A stretch of DNA of 64,000 nucleotides, taken from positions 15,505 to 79,504 of the forward strand of contig DKWV01000003.1 in NCBI GenBank assembly GCA_002491905.1. Reading direction: 5' to 3'. The notes beneath the pieces were generated by a model, which did not search any database, had not been told where the DNA came from, and saw only the letters and a program-made list of their open reading frames with translations. This stretch comes from Lachnospiraceae bacterium UBA7143 (GTDB taxonomy: Bacteria; Bacillota; Clostridia; Lachnospirales; Lachnospiraceae). The translations under genes and the position numbers were made by a program. How positions within the stretch are numbered: position 1 is the first letter of the stretch; every line of letters begins with the position of its first letter. This document shows, piece after piece, positions 55,055-63,954 of the stretch.

Positions 55055-55552
55055 TTAAATCTGCTTTTTTCTCTCGTATTTTACAAAGTAATAAGGCAGA
55101 TCAAAGTAAGTCTGCTCCTCACTTTCCGCCGTAACCTCCCACCCGGCATCCCGGTCCAGATCGGGAAAATAAGCGTCCGCCTCGTAGTCGTGGTCGATTT
55201 TCGTCACATGCACCACATCGCACTCCGGTAACATCTGTCGGTAAACACTCTCCCCGCCAATGATATATACATCCTCCGTGGGGTATTTTTTCAGCTCCTC
55301 ATCCAACTCTTCCTTATTGTGTACCACCACAGCGCCCTTCACCTTATAATCCGGATTCGTAGTCAGGATAATATTCGTCCTGTTCGGCAGGGGCATTCCC
55401 TGCGGAAAAGTCTCCAACGTCTTTCTTCCCAGTACCACCACCTTGCCCGTGGTCTCCTGCCTGAAATTCTTGTGATCCGCCGGGATCCTCACAAGCAGAC
55501 TGTTTTTACAGCCGATTGCCCAGTTATTGTCAACGGCTACGATTGCGTTCAT
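55055..55552 (-). CDS. folA: Dihydrofolate reductase (165 aa)
   Basis: NADPH-dependent reduction of dihydrofolate. MNAIVAVDNNWAIGCKNSLL, VVLGRKTLETFP and VYIIGGESVYRQMLPECDVVHVTKI are the standard folate and NADPH contact stretches. Asp in IPADHKNF is the active-site acid. Length normal. It lies 18 bases after the thyA stop on the same strand, so the pair recycles the dihydrofolate that ThyA makes. Confidence 0.96.
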   Translation of the reverse strand: MNAIVAVDNNWAIGCKNSLLVRIPADHKNFRQETTGKVVVLGRKTLETFPQGMPLPNRTNIILTTNPDYKVKGAVVVHNKEELDEELKKYPTEDVYIIGGESVYRQMLPECDVVHVTKIDHDYEADAYFPDLDRDAGWEVTAESEEQTYFDLPYYFVKYERKKQI

Positions 55553-55570
55553 ATGATGTGTCTCCTTTTG

Positions 55571-56419
55571 TTAAATGGCAACAGGAATATCTTTGATCTG
55601 CGGTCCTGTAATATAGTTTTCCACTTTCACGTCATCCCTCGTAAACTGGTAAAAATCAGTGACCTCAGGATTCAGCACAAACGTCGGCGCGTCATAAACG
55701 GGCCGCTCAATCAATTCTCTTATAATAGGAATATGTCTGTCATAAATATGCGCGTCCGCGATCACATGGACCAGTTCTCCCGCCTCCATACCGCACACCT
55801 GCGCCAGCATATGCACAAGCACCGCATACTGCACTACATTCCAGTTGTTCGCCGTCAGCACGTCTTGGGAACGCTGGTTTAAAACAGCGTTGAGCGTCAG
55901 TTTCTCATGTCCTTTTTTCTGCGTTACATTGAAGGTCATGCTGTAGGCACAGGGATAAAGATTCATCTCATGCAGATCCTGATGCACATAGAGATTCGTC
56001 ATAATACGGCGGCTGAACGGGTTGTTCTTCAGATCGTAAATCACCCTGTCCACCTGATCCATCATGCCTTCTTTATACTGATGCTTCACGCCCATCTGGT
56101 ACCCGTAAGCCTTGCCGATACTGCCGTCCTCATCCGCCCACTCGTCCCAGATATGGCTGTGTAAATCGTTGATATTGTTAGACTTTTTCTGCCAGATCCA
56201 GAGCATCTCGTCCGTAGCGCTCTTCAGGGCTGTCCTGCGAAGCGTCATAATCGGGAACTCCTTCGACAGATCGTAGCGGTTCACCACCCCGAATTTCTTC
56301 ACGGTGTACGCGCTCTCACCGTCCGGCCAGTGGGGTCTTACCTTCTCTCCCTCCGTGCTCGTTCCGTTCTCAAGTATATCCTTACACATATCTATGAAAA
56401 TGCGATCTGCTAAACTCAT
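55571..56419 (-). CDS. thyA: Thymidylate synthase (282 aa)
   Basis: Methylates dUMP to dTMP with methylene-tetrahydrofolate. The catalytic Cys is in NLYPCAYSMTFNV. NQRSQDVLTANNWNVVQYA is the phosphate/dUMP site, and HVIADAHIYDRHIP the late signature. Somewhat longer than E. coli ThyA. ATG 56419 overlaps the TGA of the upstream MBL gene (ATGA), which decides the start and shows translational coupling. folA follows 18 bases later. Confidence 0.96.
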   Translation of the reverse strand: MSLADRIFIDMCKDILENGTSTEGEKVRPHWPDGESAYTVKKFGVVNRYDLSKEFPIMTLRRTALKSATDEMLWIWQKKSNNINDLHSHIWDEWADEDGSIGKAYGYQMGVKHQYKEGMMDQVDRVIYDLKNNPFSRRIMTNLYVHQDLHEMNLYPCAYSMTFNVTQKKGHEKLTLNAVLNQRSQDVLTANNWNVVQYAVLVHMLAQVCGMEAGELVHVIADAHIYDRHIPIIRELIERPVYDAPTFVLNPEVTDFYQFTRDDVKVENYITGPQIKDIPVAI

Positions 56420-58014
56420 CGGTCCCACTTGTCGCAAAGCGAATTGATCTGATCCGCGAACCGCGCCAGATCCTTGTTTGCGCCTCCCTCATTCTTATGT
56501 ATAATGGCGATAAGCCTCTGCCCGCTTGCCAAAAGCCGTGCAAAGACATCAGAGATCCCGCGCGTTCTCTTCCTGATCGCCACAGGCTCCGCCTCATGGA
56601 TAAATTCTCCGCTTATCAGATCATATCTGGTGCCGCTGTAGGGCGCATAGGCATCCAGCCCGTGCTCCACCTTCAGGCACTCTGTAAAGAGTTTGCAGAC
56701 GCTGTCCTCACCATGCACCACAAAAACTTTATCCGGCTTTTTCTCGAAGCCGTCCACCCACTGCAGAAGACCATTCTTATCCGCATGGCCACTCATGCCA
56801 ACCAGCTTCGCAATATCGGCCCGAATCTCAATCGGCTCCCCGAAAAGCTTCACCTCTTTCGCGCCCTCTACAAGCATCCTGCCGAGGGTACCCACTGCCT
56901 GATAACCCACGAAGAGAATCGTACATTCCGGCCTCCATAGGTTATGCTTCAGATGATGCCTGATACGGCCCGCTTCACACATGCCGGAAGCGGATATGAT
57001 AACCTTCGGCGTATTCTCAAAATTGATTGCCTTGGATTCATCGCTTGTGATGGCAAGCCTAAGCCCCGGGAAGGTGATTGGATTGATTCCCTTCCTGACT
57101 AAAGCCATTGCTTCCTCGTCAAAGCATCTGGCTTCATTTTTATGAAAAATACCCGTAGCCTCCACCGCCAGCGGACTGTCCACATAAACAGGAAAATTTT
57201 CGTGCCCCTTCACCAGCCTGTCAGCCTTGATCTGCCGCAGGAAGTAGAGCATTTCCTGCGTCCTGCCAACCGCAAAGGAAGGAATCACCACATTGCCGCC
57301 CCGGTCAAAGGTGGTCTGCAGAATCTTTGTCAACTCTCCCACATAATCCACCTTCTCAGACGAATGCAGTCTGTCGCCGTAGGTGGATTCCATCACCACA
57401 TAATCCGCCTCAGCCGTATTTTTCGGATCCTTTATCAGCGGCTGTTCACTGTTTCCGATATCCCCGGAAAACACCAGTTTCTTCGTCACATTCCCTTCCG
57501 TCGCCCAGACCTCGATGCTGGAAGAGCCGAGCAGATGCCCGATATCCGTAAAGCGGATCTTTATATTATCACATACTGTCACTTCGCTGCCATAGTCGCA
57601 GGGGATGAGACACCGAATCGCCCCGTCCGCATCCTCCATAGAATAGAGCGGCTCTATCAGATCGTTCTCTGCGCTTCTTTTCGCCTTGCGGTTTTTCCAT
57701 TCCGCCTCCTGCATCTGGATATGCGCGCAGTCGCGCAGCATAATGCTGCACAGATCGCAGGTTGGCGCCGTCGCAAAAATCTGTCCCCGGAATCCCCTTG
57801 CATACAAAAGCGGCAGAAGCCCCGAATGGTCTACATGCGCATGGGTCAGAAACACGTAATCTATAAGCGCCTCATCTACCGGCAGGCCGCAATTTTCAAA
57901 TACGTTGGCTCCCTGCTCCATGCCGTAGTCCACCAGAATGTTCTTATCACCCACACGAAGATAATGACAACTCCCTGTCACCTCGTGGTCTGCCCCAATA
58001 AACATCAGTTCCAT
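56416..58014 (-). CDS. MBL-fold/beta-CASP RNase-like metallo-hydrolase (532 aa)
   Basis: Metallo-beta-lactamase fold with beta-CASP and RNA-specificity (RMMBL) domains, like archaeal/bacterial CPSF homologues. Zinc ligands: FLTHAHVDHSGLLPLLY (about residues 54-70), TDIGHLLGSSSIEV, FSGDIGNS. The beta-CASP core has VIPSFAVGRTQEML and ISASGMCEAGRIRHHL. RMMBL shows MSGHADKNGLLQWV and FVVHGEDSV. RNA cleavage or exonuclease activity is expected by family. ATG 58014 follows GGGGGGA; earlier codons lack a site. It is first of an MBL-thyA-folA operon. Confidence 0.94.
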   Translation of the reverse strand: MELMFIGADHEVTGSCHYLRVGDKNILVDYGMEQGANVFENCGLPVDEALIDYVFLTHAHVDHSGLLPLLYARGFRGQIFATAPTCDLCSIMLRDCAHIQMQEAEWKNRKAKRSAENDLIEPLYSMEDADGAIRCLIPCDYGSEVTVCDNIKIRFTDIGHLLGSSSIEVWATEGNVTKKLVFSGDIGNSEQPLIKDPKNTAEADYVVMESTYGDRLHSSEKVDYVGELTKILQTTFDRGGNVVIPSFAVGRTQEMLYFLRQIKADRLVKGHENFPVYVDSPLAVEATGIFHKNEARCFDEEAMALVRKGINPITFPGLRLAITSDESKAINFENTPKVIISASGMCEAGRIRHHLKHNLWRPECTILFVGYQAVGTLGRMLVEGAKEVKLFGEPIEIRADIAKLVGMSGHADKNGLLQWVDGFEKKPDKVFVVHGEDSVCKLFTECLKVEHGLDAYAPYSGTRYDLISGEFIHEAEPVAIRKRTRGISDVFARLLASGQRLIAIIHKNEGGANKDLARFADQINSLCDKWDR

Positions 58015-58205
58015 ACAGATTCCCCCCTGCTGTAGCCGATTTTTCATCTTACGTCTGCGCACTGCTCATTGCTATCACGTACATCATAACATTTTTTTTT
58101 GAAAGCGTAAATCTTTTCGGGGATTTCTTTTCAGATTTCTCCCAAGTTTCAACATCCCCCGCCATTCCCATACAATATAATAAACCTGTGATGAGGTGAA
58201 CTCCC

Positions 58206-58841
58206 ATGTCCTTTTCGATTTCCTCCCTGCTGCTATTTCTTGTGGCAGTTTCCCTTGATTCCCTGACAGCAGGATTCTCCTACGGCACCGGGCGGGTGCA
58301 CATCAAAGCGCTCTCCCTGCTTCTGCTGGCCTGTGTTCCGGCTCTTTTTGTAACCGCCGCAGGCGGACTCGGCGAGATCGTCGGTTCCCTGCTGCCTCCG
58401 GGCGTTCTTCCCTTTCTTTCCTTTTTCCTGCTGGCCGCGATCGGCATTGCCAAGCTTCTGGAAAGCCTGATTCGAAGTATAGCCAGAAAATACCCCAGTC
58501 TCATGGGAAACTGGGGCTGCCAGATCAAACAGATCAATATTATCTTCACGGTCTACCTTTCCCCGGAAGAAGCCAACCGCACAGACCTACAGGTCCTGAG
58601 CGCAAAGGAAGCACTGCTTTTAAGCCTTGCCCTCTCCCTCGACAGTGTCCTTGTGGGAATGGCCTTCCCGGCTGCCGACATTCCCCGCCTGACCCTGTTT
58701 TGCTCCGCCGCCTTCTTTAACCTTCTCCTGTTTATAACCGGCTGCATTCTGGGGCGTCTTCTCACCCGTATGCTGCGCATCGACCTGTCCTGGCTTTCCG
58801 GTCTATGCCTTCTGCTTCTGGCATTGCGCGCGCTGGCATAA
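58206..58841 (+). CDS. ytaF: YtaF/MntP-like sporulation membrane protein (211 aa)
   Basis: Polytopic membrane protein of about six helices made of two similar halves. The repeated motif VSLDSLTAGFSYG (about residues 14-26) and LSLDSVLVGMAFP (about 143-155) is the metal-site-like LDS signature of the MntP/CadD relatives. A hydrophilic loop (about 95-130) separates the halves. YtaF is a sporulation-associated member; manganese export is inferred from the fold. ATG 58206 is preceded by a GATGAGGTGA site. It converges with the calcium-type ATPase gene, 28 bases apart. Confidence 0.9.
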   Translation: MSFSISSLLLFLVAVSLDSLTAGFSYGTGRVHIKALSLLLLACVPALFVTAAGGLGEIVGSLLPPGVLPFLSFFLLAAIGIAKLLESLIRSIARKYPSLMGNWGCQIKQINIIFTVYLSPEEANRTDLQVLSAKEALLLSLALSLDSVLVGMAFPAADIPRLTLFCSAAFFNLLLFITGCILGRLLTRMLRIDLSWLSGLCLLLLALRALA

Positions 58842-58869
58842 GCCAGTAAATCAGTCCTGCCTTTCCGAT

Positions 58870-61599
58870 CTATGCCTTCTGTTCCCGACCTTCCGGGCAT
58901 TCATATGCCGAACGCCTAACAGAAATGCTGGACATCCCGACAAGCACCAACAGTTCGTGCACAAGAAGCGGCGTGACAGAAAGCACCAGCAGACGGACCC
59001 ACTCTTCCACACTCAGCCGCACTGTGCCAAAGAGCGTGACCAGAAAAGGAATCTCCGTCACCGCCGCCTGCAGGGCGATACCCACCGCAAGCGCAAGCAG
59101 CATCTGGGGATTACTTCTGTGATCCATCCGAAACACGGAACGGTTTACATCCCGCATACCAATCGCGTGGAAAAGCTGACTGATGCCAAGCACTGTGAAA
59201 GCATGGGTCTGCGCTCTCGCAAGGACAGCCGATATTTTCAGCCCCTCAAGTATATTATGTAAACTTACAGGAAGTCCTTCCATTACAATGCGGTCATAGG
59301 GCACCTTCAAAAACGCCGCCAGACTGATTCCGCCGATCACCAGTCCGTAGCAGATCACACACATAAGCCCACCTCTGGCAAACAGTGACTCATCGCCTCT
59401 TCTCGGCGGCTCCCGCATCAGACTTTCCGTGTCATTATCATCCACCCCCAGCGCCAGCGCCGGCAGGGAATCCGTGATCAGATTGATCCACAGAATAAAT
59501 CCGGCAGTCAGAGGCACCGGCAGCCCCGCCACGATCGTCACAAGCATGGTGAGGATTTCCCCAAGATTGGAGGAAAGGAGAAACAACACCGATTTGCGTA
59601 TGTTTTCATAGATACCCCGTCCCTCCCGTATGGCCGTGTGTATGGTTGCCACATTGTCATCCATCAGGACAAAATCCGCCGCACCTCTGGCTACATCGGT
59701 TCCCCCCTCTCCCATAGCGATCCCGATATCCGCCGCCTGTAAGGAAGGCGCGTCGTTGACCCCGTCCCCGGTCATGGCCACTATTTTATGCAAACTTCTA
59801 TACCCCTCCACAATACGCACCTTATGCTCCGGCGTCACCCGCGCAAAAACCTTAAGCTGCGGCAGTCTCTGCAAAAAACTCTGCTCCTTCAGATGGTCCA
59901 GCTCACGACCTGTGATGCACTCCTCCGCACGGTTTGCAATCCCAAGCTGTTTGGCGATGGAAAACGCCGTGTCCGGATGGTCTCCCGTAATCATCACCGT
60001 GGAAACACCCGCCTGCGCAAAGCCCTGTACCGCGGCAAGCGCCTCCGGTCTGACCGGATCCTGCATACTGACAAAGCCAAGGAACACCATGCCCCGCTCC
60101 TTCATGTTTCCCTCCGGCTCCATCGCCAGCGCAAGCACACGGCGCCCTTCTCCCATCAGACGCTTCTGTATGCCAAGCAGCCTGTCCCGCTCCGCCACGG
60201 TAAGCTCCGCCACATGGCCGCCTCTGAAACATCTTCCGCAGTTTTCCAGAATCCGCTCCGCCGCTCCCTTTGTATATGCGGTCTGCCCGTCTCCCTCCCG
60301 GTGCAGCGTGGTCATCATTTTACGCCCGGAATCAAAACCGATCTCGTTTAGGCGCGGATACCGTTCCCTGAGCCGTTCCACTTTAACGCCGCAGTCCTGC
60401 GCCATATGCAGGAGCGCCAGTTCTGTGGGATCTCCTATTCCCTCCTCCCCGGTTTCCGCGTCATTGCAGAGCACACAGCCCAAAAGGAAATGTGCCGCAC
60501 AGGAAAGTTCCTTTCCGTCTCCGAACGCCGCCTCGAAAAGTTCCTCAAATCCGCCTTTCTCCGTGAGCTTTCCGTCCAGATAGCACTCCGTCACCGCCAT
60601 TTTATTCTGGGTCAGCGTCCCCGTCTTGTCCGAGCAGACTACCTCTACGGATCCCAGCGTCTCCACAGCCGAGAGCCTGCGCACAATGGTTTTTGCCTTT
60701 ACCATACGGGATACGCTCAACGCCAGCACAATCGTCACAATGGCAGGAAGCCCTTCCGGCACGGCAGCCACCGCCAGAGAGACGGATGTCAGAAGCATAT
60801 CCCCCACGTCACGTTTTTGCAGAATCGCCACAACAAAGAGCAGCACACAGATTCCAACCGCAAGAGCGCTCAGTGCCTTCCCCAGCTCTCCCAGCCTTAT
60901 TTGCAGCGGTGTCAGTTTTTCCTTGTGCCCGTGCAGCATGTCCGCAATATGGCCGACACGCGTATCCATTCCCGTGGCCGTCACTACGCCGAGCCCTCGC
61001 CCCTTTGTCACATAAGTAGACATGTAAACCATGTTCCTGCTGCTGGTGTCCACTGTCTCTTTCTCTACGTATCCTGCCTCCTTTTCCACCGGCACAGACT
61101 CTCCTGTTAGGGTAGACTCTTCCGCAAAAAGTCCAATACTTTCAACTAATCGCAAATCAGCCGGCACCCGGTTCCCCGCCTCTAAGACCACAATATCCCC
61201 GGGCACCAGCTCCTGCGCCGGAATATTGTGGTGCGCGCCATCCCGCAGAACCGTCGTTCTCGGTTCCGATATCTGCTTCAATGCTTCCACCGCACGGCCA
61301 GCCTTGCCCTCCTGAATAATGCCCACTGCCGCGTTCAGCGCAACCACCGCCACAATAATAACAGCGTCCCCAAACTCATGTAGCATCATGGAAATCGCCA
61401 TAGCCACCATCAGAATCAGTATCAGCGGATCATTCAGCTGTGCCGCAATCCTCCCGGCAAGACTCTTCTTTTCCTGATCTTTTAACCGGTTTGGCCCGTA
61501 CTTCGTCCTGCGCTCCGCAACCTGTCCTGCACCAAGCCCCCTCTCCGCGTCTGTCCGCAATCCCCGGATTGTCTCTGATACGCTTCTGTTCTCATACAT
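58870..61599 (-). CDS. Calcium-type P2 ATPase (909 aa)
   Basis: Full-length P-type ATPase: cation_ATPase_N domain (ETIRGLRTDAERGLGAGQ), TGES loop (LTGESVPVEKEAG), helix-4 motif PEGLPAIVTIVLALSVSRM with the Ca site Pro-Glu-Gly-Leu, DKTGTLTQNKMAVTE, TGDHP, GDGVNDAPSLQAADIGIAMG and a C-terminal helix set with WINLITDSLPALALG. PMCA/LMCA-like bacterial Ca2+ exporters share these. Selectivity for calcium is inferred from PEGL and the helix-6 NxxTD motif. One GTTTACATAA motif (59255-59264) lies within. There is no visible partner gene. Confidence 0.93.
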   Translation of the reverse strand: MYENRSVSETIRGLRTDAERGLGAGQVAERRTKYGPNRLKDQEKKSLAGRIAAQLNDPLILILMVAMAISMMLHEFGDAVIIVAVVALNAAVGIIQEGKAGRAVEALKQISEPRTTVLRDGAHHNIPAQELVPGDIVVLEAGNRVPADLRLVESIGLFAEESTLTGESVPVEKEAGYVEKETVDTSSRNMVYMSTYVTKGRGLGVVTATGMDTRVGHIADMLHGHKEKLTPLQIRLGELGKALSALAVGICVLLFVVAILQKRDVGDMLLTSVSLAVAAVPEGLPAIVTIVLALSVSRMVKAKTIVRRLSAVETLGSVEVVCSDKTGTLTQNKMAVTECYLDGKLTEKGGFEELFEAAFGDGKELSCAAHFLLGCVLCNDAETGEEGIGDPTELALLHMAQDCGVKVERLRERYPRLNEIGFDSGRKMMTTLHREGDGQTAYTKGAAERILENCGRCFRGGHVAELTVAERDRLLGIQKRLMGEGRRVLALAMEPEGNMKERGMVFLGFVSMQDPVRPEALAAVQGFAQAGVSTVMITGDHPDTAFSIAKQLGIANRAEECITGRELDHLKEQSFLQRLPQLKVFARVTPEHKVRIVEGYRSLHKIVAMTGDGVNDAPSLQAADIGIAMGEGGTDVARGAADFVLMDDNVATIHTAIREGRGIYENIRKSVLFLLSSNLGEILTMLVTIVAGLPVPLTAGFILWINLITDSLPALALGVDDNDTESLMREPPRRGDESLFARGGLMCVICYGLVIGGISLAAFLKVPYDRIVMEGLPVSLHNILEGLKISAVLARAQTHAFTVLGISQLFHAIGMRDVNRSVFRMDHRSNPQMLLALAVGIALQAAVTEIPFLVTLFGTVRLSVEEWVRLLVLSVTPLLVHELLVLVGMSSISVRRSAYECPEGREQKA

Positions 61600-61688
61600 A
61601 CGCCTGTCCTCCCGCCATTTCCTAAACCCTGTCCGTTACATGCCCATACCTTATAGGGCTTGTCACTTCTTCTTTAAGATATGCGCGA

Positions 61689-61796
61689 ATAAGCAGAGTT
61701 AGAAGTAAATATATACAAACCGTATGCTCGCATACGAGTTTGCATATATTTGCTTATAACGAGCAACAGGCGAACCGAGTCTGCTTATGAGCAGAC
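61689..61796. repeat. Structured intergenic element with nested palindromes, ATAAGCAGA family
   Basis: Outer ATAAGCAGA (61689-61697) and TCTGCTTAT (61780-61788). An inner hairpin pairs the AAATATATACAAAC side with GTTTGCATATATTT through CGTATGC/GCATACG. GTCTGCT-TATG-AGCAGAC closes the right end. This explains most of the gap between the ATPase and greA. Confidence 0.7.
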
Positions 61797-61817
61797 ATAA
61801 ATATGGACATATGAAAA

Positions 61818-61840
61818 GGAGCCTCTATACTAGAAGCTCC
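61818..61840 (-). terminator. Terminator overlapping the greA stop codon
   Basis: GGAGCTTC (61833-61840), TAGTATA loop, GAGGCTCC (61818-61825), then TTTTC in the minus direction. The 5' arm is made of the last greA codons and the TAG stop opens the loop. Confidence 0.85.
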
Positions 61841-62333
61841 TCAACTTATCCGTTCCGTCATCAATTGTATTTTCGATGGATTTCACCACCACATAATAGC
61901 CCCCGCCTCCAGTCAGCTCCACATAAACGCGGTCGCCCACCTTGTGGCCAAGTAAAGCTTTGCCGAGCGGCGATTCCGTACTGATCAATCCCTCCAGGGA
62001 ATTGCCCCGCACCGTCGTCACCAGCTTGTATTTCTCCGTGAGGTTATCCTCCTCGAAAAAGACCTCCACCGTGTTGTTCATGCCGACCTCGTCCTCCGCG
62101 GACTCGTCGGACACAATCACGGCAGTTCTTATCATCCGTTCCAGATAGCGGATGCGGCTCTCGTTCTGGTTTTTCACCTTCTTCGCCGCATGATACTCGA
62201 AATTTTCGCTCAGGTCGCCGTGTGCCCTAGCTGTCTTCACATCCTCTAAGGCCGCCGGACGCACCACCAGCTTGCGGTATTCGATCTCCTCCTCCATCTT
62301 GCGGATATCCTGTTTTGTCAGCTCATTATGCAT
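61830..62333 (-). CDS. greA: Transcription elongation factor GreA (167 aa)
   Basis: Rescues backtracked RNA polymerase by stimulating transcript cleavage. An N-terminal coiled coil (about residues 5-80) has the acidic tip ARAHGDLSENFEYHAAKK, with the Asp and Glu needed for cleavage. The C-terminal FKBP-like domain contains ISTESPLGKALLGHKVGDRVYV. The ribosome site of ATG 62333 is weak (AAATAAG), suggesting coupling to the small gene that ends six bases upstream. Confidence 0.94.
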   Translation of the reverse strand: MHNELTKQDIRKMEEEIEYRKLVVRPAALEDVKTARAHGDLSENFEYHAAKKVKNQNESRIRYLERMIRTAVIVSDESAEDEVGMNNTVEVFFEEDNLTEKYKLVTTVRGNSLEGLISTESPLGKALLGHKVGDRVYVELTGGGGYYVVVKSIENTIDDGTDKLRSF

Positions 62334-62339
62334 ATTTTC

Positions 62340-62576
62340 TTATTTCGCGTTTACCATGTAGTCAAGCAGTCTGTTCACATCCTCGGGATCATGCGCAACA
62401 AGCTCCATCTCCGGGATCGCATTGTCAGCAAAAAGCTTAGTCAGTGCCACATACTTGGTCAGCTGGGATTTTAAGTTCAGTCTGTCGCCCTCCTTTGTCA
62501 CTAACTCCACCGTGCCTTTGCACTGGTTTATCACCTCAAAAAACTTTTCAGGGTCGTCGATGTTCATTACTTTCAT
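62340..62576 (-). CDS. Small conserved-looking protein (78 aa) ahead of greA, function unknown
   Basis: ATG 62576 has GGGAGGAAAA upstream, a much better start than codons further out. The protein, MKVMNIDDPEKFFEVINQ onward, is acidic and soluble, with an alternating strand/helix pattern: GTVELVTKEGDRLNLKSQLT looks like two strands, then a helix KYVALTKLFADN, then a strand and a terminal helix DVNRLLDYMVNA. I do not know its family with confidence. Its stop is six bases from the greA start, so the two are translated together. Confidence 0.8.
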   Translation of the reverse strand: MKVMNIDDPEKFFEVINQCKGTVELVTKEGDRLNLKSQLTKYVALTKLFADNAIPEMELVAHDPEDVNRLLDYMVNAK

Positions 62577-62676
62577 TTTCTTTTCCTCCCTTTTCTCATC
62601 TACTCTTCGTTTACACCAACATAATACACCTTTTTCTTTATTTGTCAAATCTTTTCACAAAAAAATTATTTTTTGG

Positions 62677-62705
62677 TTGACAAAGCAAAACAGCTATAGT
62701 ATATT
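62677..62705 (+). promoter_or_regulatory. tRNA-Gly promoter
   Basis: TTGACA (62677-62682), 17 bases, TATATT (62700-62705), about 34 bases upstream of the mature tRNA 5' end. Confidence 0.85.
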
Positions 62706-62738
62706 ATTAGATGTCCGAGCGATGCAGCCGGACAATAA

Positions 62739-62811
62739 GCGCGAGTGGCTCAGTTGGTGGAGCGCGACCTTGCCAAGGTCGAGGCCGCGGGTTCGAGTCC
62801 CGTCTCGCGCT
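62739..62811 (+). tRNA. tRNA-Gly (anticodon GCC)
   Basis: Cloverleaf by eye: acceptor GCGCGAG/CTCGCGC, D-stem GCTC/GAGC, anticodon stem CGACC/GGTCG around TTGCCAA, T-arm GCGGG-TTCGAGT-CCCGT, discriminator T. CCA is not encoded. A perfect promoter precedes and a terminator follows. Confidence 0.97.
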
Positions 62812-62823
62812 CTGGCCTAAATG

Positions 62824-62852
62824 ATATCCAGAGATTCTCTGGATATTTTTTG
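62824..62852 (+). terminator. Terminator of the tRNA-Gly gene
   Basis: ATATCCAGAG, loop ATT, CTCTGGATAT, then TTTTTTG on the plus strand. Confidence 0.92.
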
Positions 62853-62877
62853 TTTACAGTTACACATCACTTGTTAT

Positions 62878-63954
62878 TTAATCTTTCAGTCTGAAATCCA
62901 GCCCCTTGTGCATATATCCCAGCAGCGTATTATAGTTATCCCGGTAGCTCAATATATAGTTCCGTTCCGTCGTGACCATGTCCGAGTGTCCCATGAGGTC
63001 GCTGATATACCTGGTCGGCATCCCGGATTCATGCAGCACCGTCGCAAAGGTCTTCCTTATCATGTGGGTATTGAAATACTTCACGTCACAGTACCTGCAG
63101 AGTTTCCGCAGTGTCCTGTCAAGCGACCTCACACGTACCGTGTCCCTGCCGTCGTAGGCAAGGTATTGGCTTTCATATCCGCACCTGGCATGATGCTCCC
63201 GCAGCTTCTCCAGTATGTAGACCACTTCCGGGAGCAGGGGGACTTCCCTGACAGAATAAACCGTCTTGACATCCTCCACTACCTGGTACACCATAGCGCC
63301 GCAGCGTTCCCCGTTTTCATCCCTTTTGTATGCTTTCGTCTCTGTCTTGCAGATCCGTACCACCCTGCTGTCCAGATCCACGTCCTGCCACGTCAGTGAC
63401 GCCAGCTCACCCACCCGCAGCCCCATATAGAAATTCATGACGAGACACAGGCAGGCCGACCGCTTGCGGGGATAAATGTCCTGGTCCACTACAAGATGCA
63501 GGAGCCGTTCTATATCCGCTTTTGGTACCGCGAAGTCCTTATTGAAATCCTTCACGAGTTTTCCTTCCGGCACATATCTCCTTATCATTTCCCAGTCAAA
63601 CAGCCGCACGCCGCCGAGTTCCAGAAACCTGGCATAGACCAGGACATTGTTCACGATCTGGTATATCCTGGCAAATTCCTTGGTCGTGATATTGCCCCAT
63701 CCGACGATTACTCCCGTCAGGAAACGGATCACCGCCGCCTCATCCAGCGCGGAAATGTTCTGCTTCACAAACCAGCTGCCCGCATAGTAGCGGTTATAAG
63801 TTACTTCGATCCTGTCACAGCTCTGTGCCTTGATCACATTTATCTTCATAAGGAACCACTGTTTATAGATTTCCTCAAAAGTCTTCTCTTCAATTTCCGG
63901 CATTTTCACGACGCCGTTGCTGATCCCCAGGTCGATCCATTCATCCAGATTCAT
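62878..63954 (-). CDS. Tyrosine recombinase/integrase (358 aa)
   Basis: Phage-integrase family. N-terminal SAM-like DNA-binding domain (about residues 25-135, FEEIYKQWFLMKINVIKAQS). The catalytic domain has Arg I in MGLRVGELASLTW, His/Arg in FNTHMIRKTFATVLHESG, and the final His and Tyr in DLMGHSDMVTTERNYI. The length fits conjugative-element integrases (Tn916-like) and genomic-island integrases. It points towards tRNA-Gly, 66 bases away, the usual arrangement when a tRNA 3' end is the attachment site. The element it belongs to would extend past the right edge. No excisionase or repeated tRNA end is visible here. Confidence 0.93.
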   Translation of the reverse strand: MNLDEWIDLGISNGVVKMPEIEEKTFEEIYKQWFLMKINVIKAQSCDRIEVTYNRYYAGSWFVKQNISALDEAAVIRFLTGVIVGWGNITTKEFARIYQIVNNVLVYARFLELGGVRLFDWEMIRRYVPEGKLVKDFNKDFAVPKADIERLLHLVVDQDIYPRKRSACLCLVMNFYMGLRVGELASLTWQDVDLDSRVVRICKTETKAYKRDENGERCGAMVYQVVEDVKTVYSVREVPLLPEVVYILEKLREHHARCGYESQYLAYDGRDTVRVRSLDRTLRKLCRYCDVKYFNTHMIRKTFATVLHESGMPTRYISDLMGHSDMVTTERNYILSYRDNYNTLLGYMHKGLDFRLKD

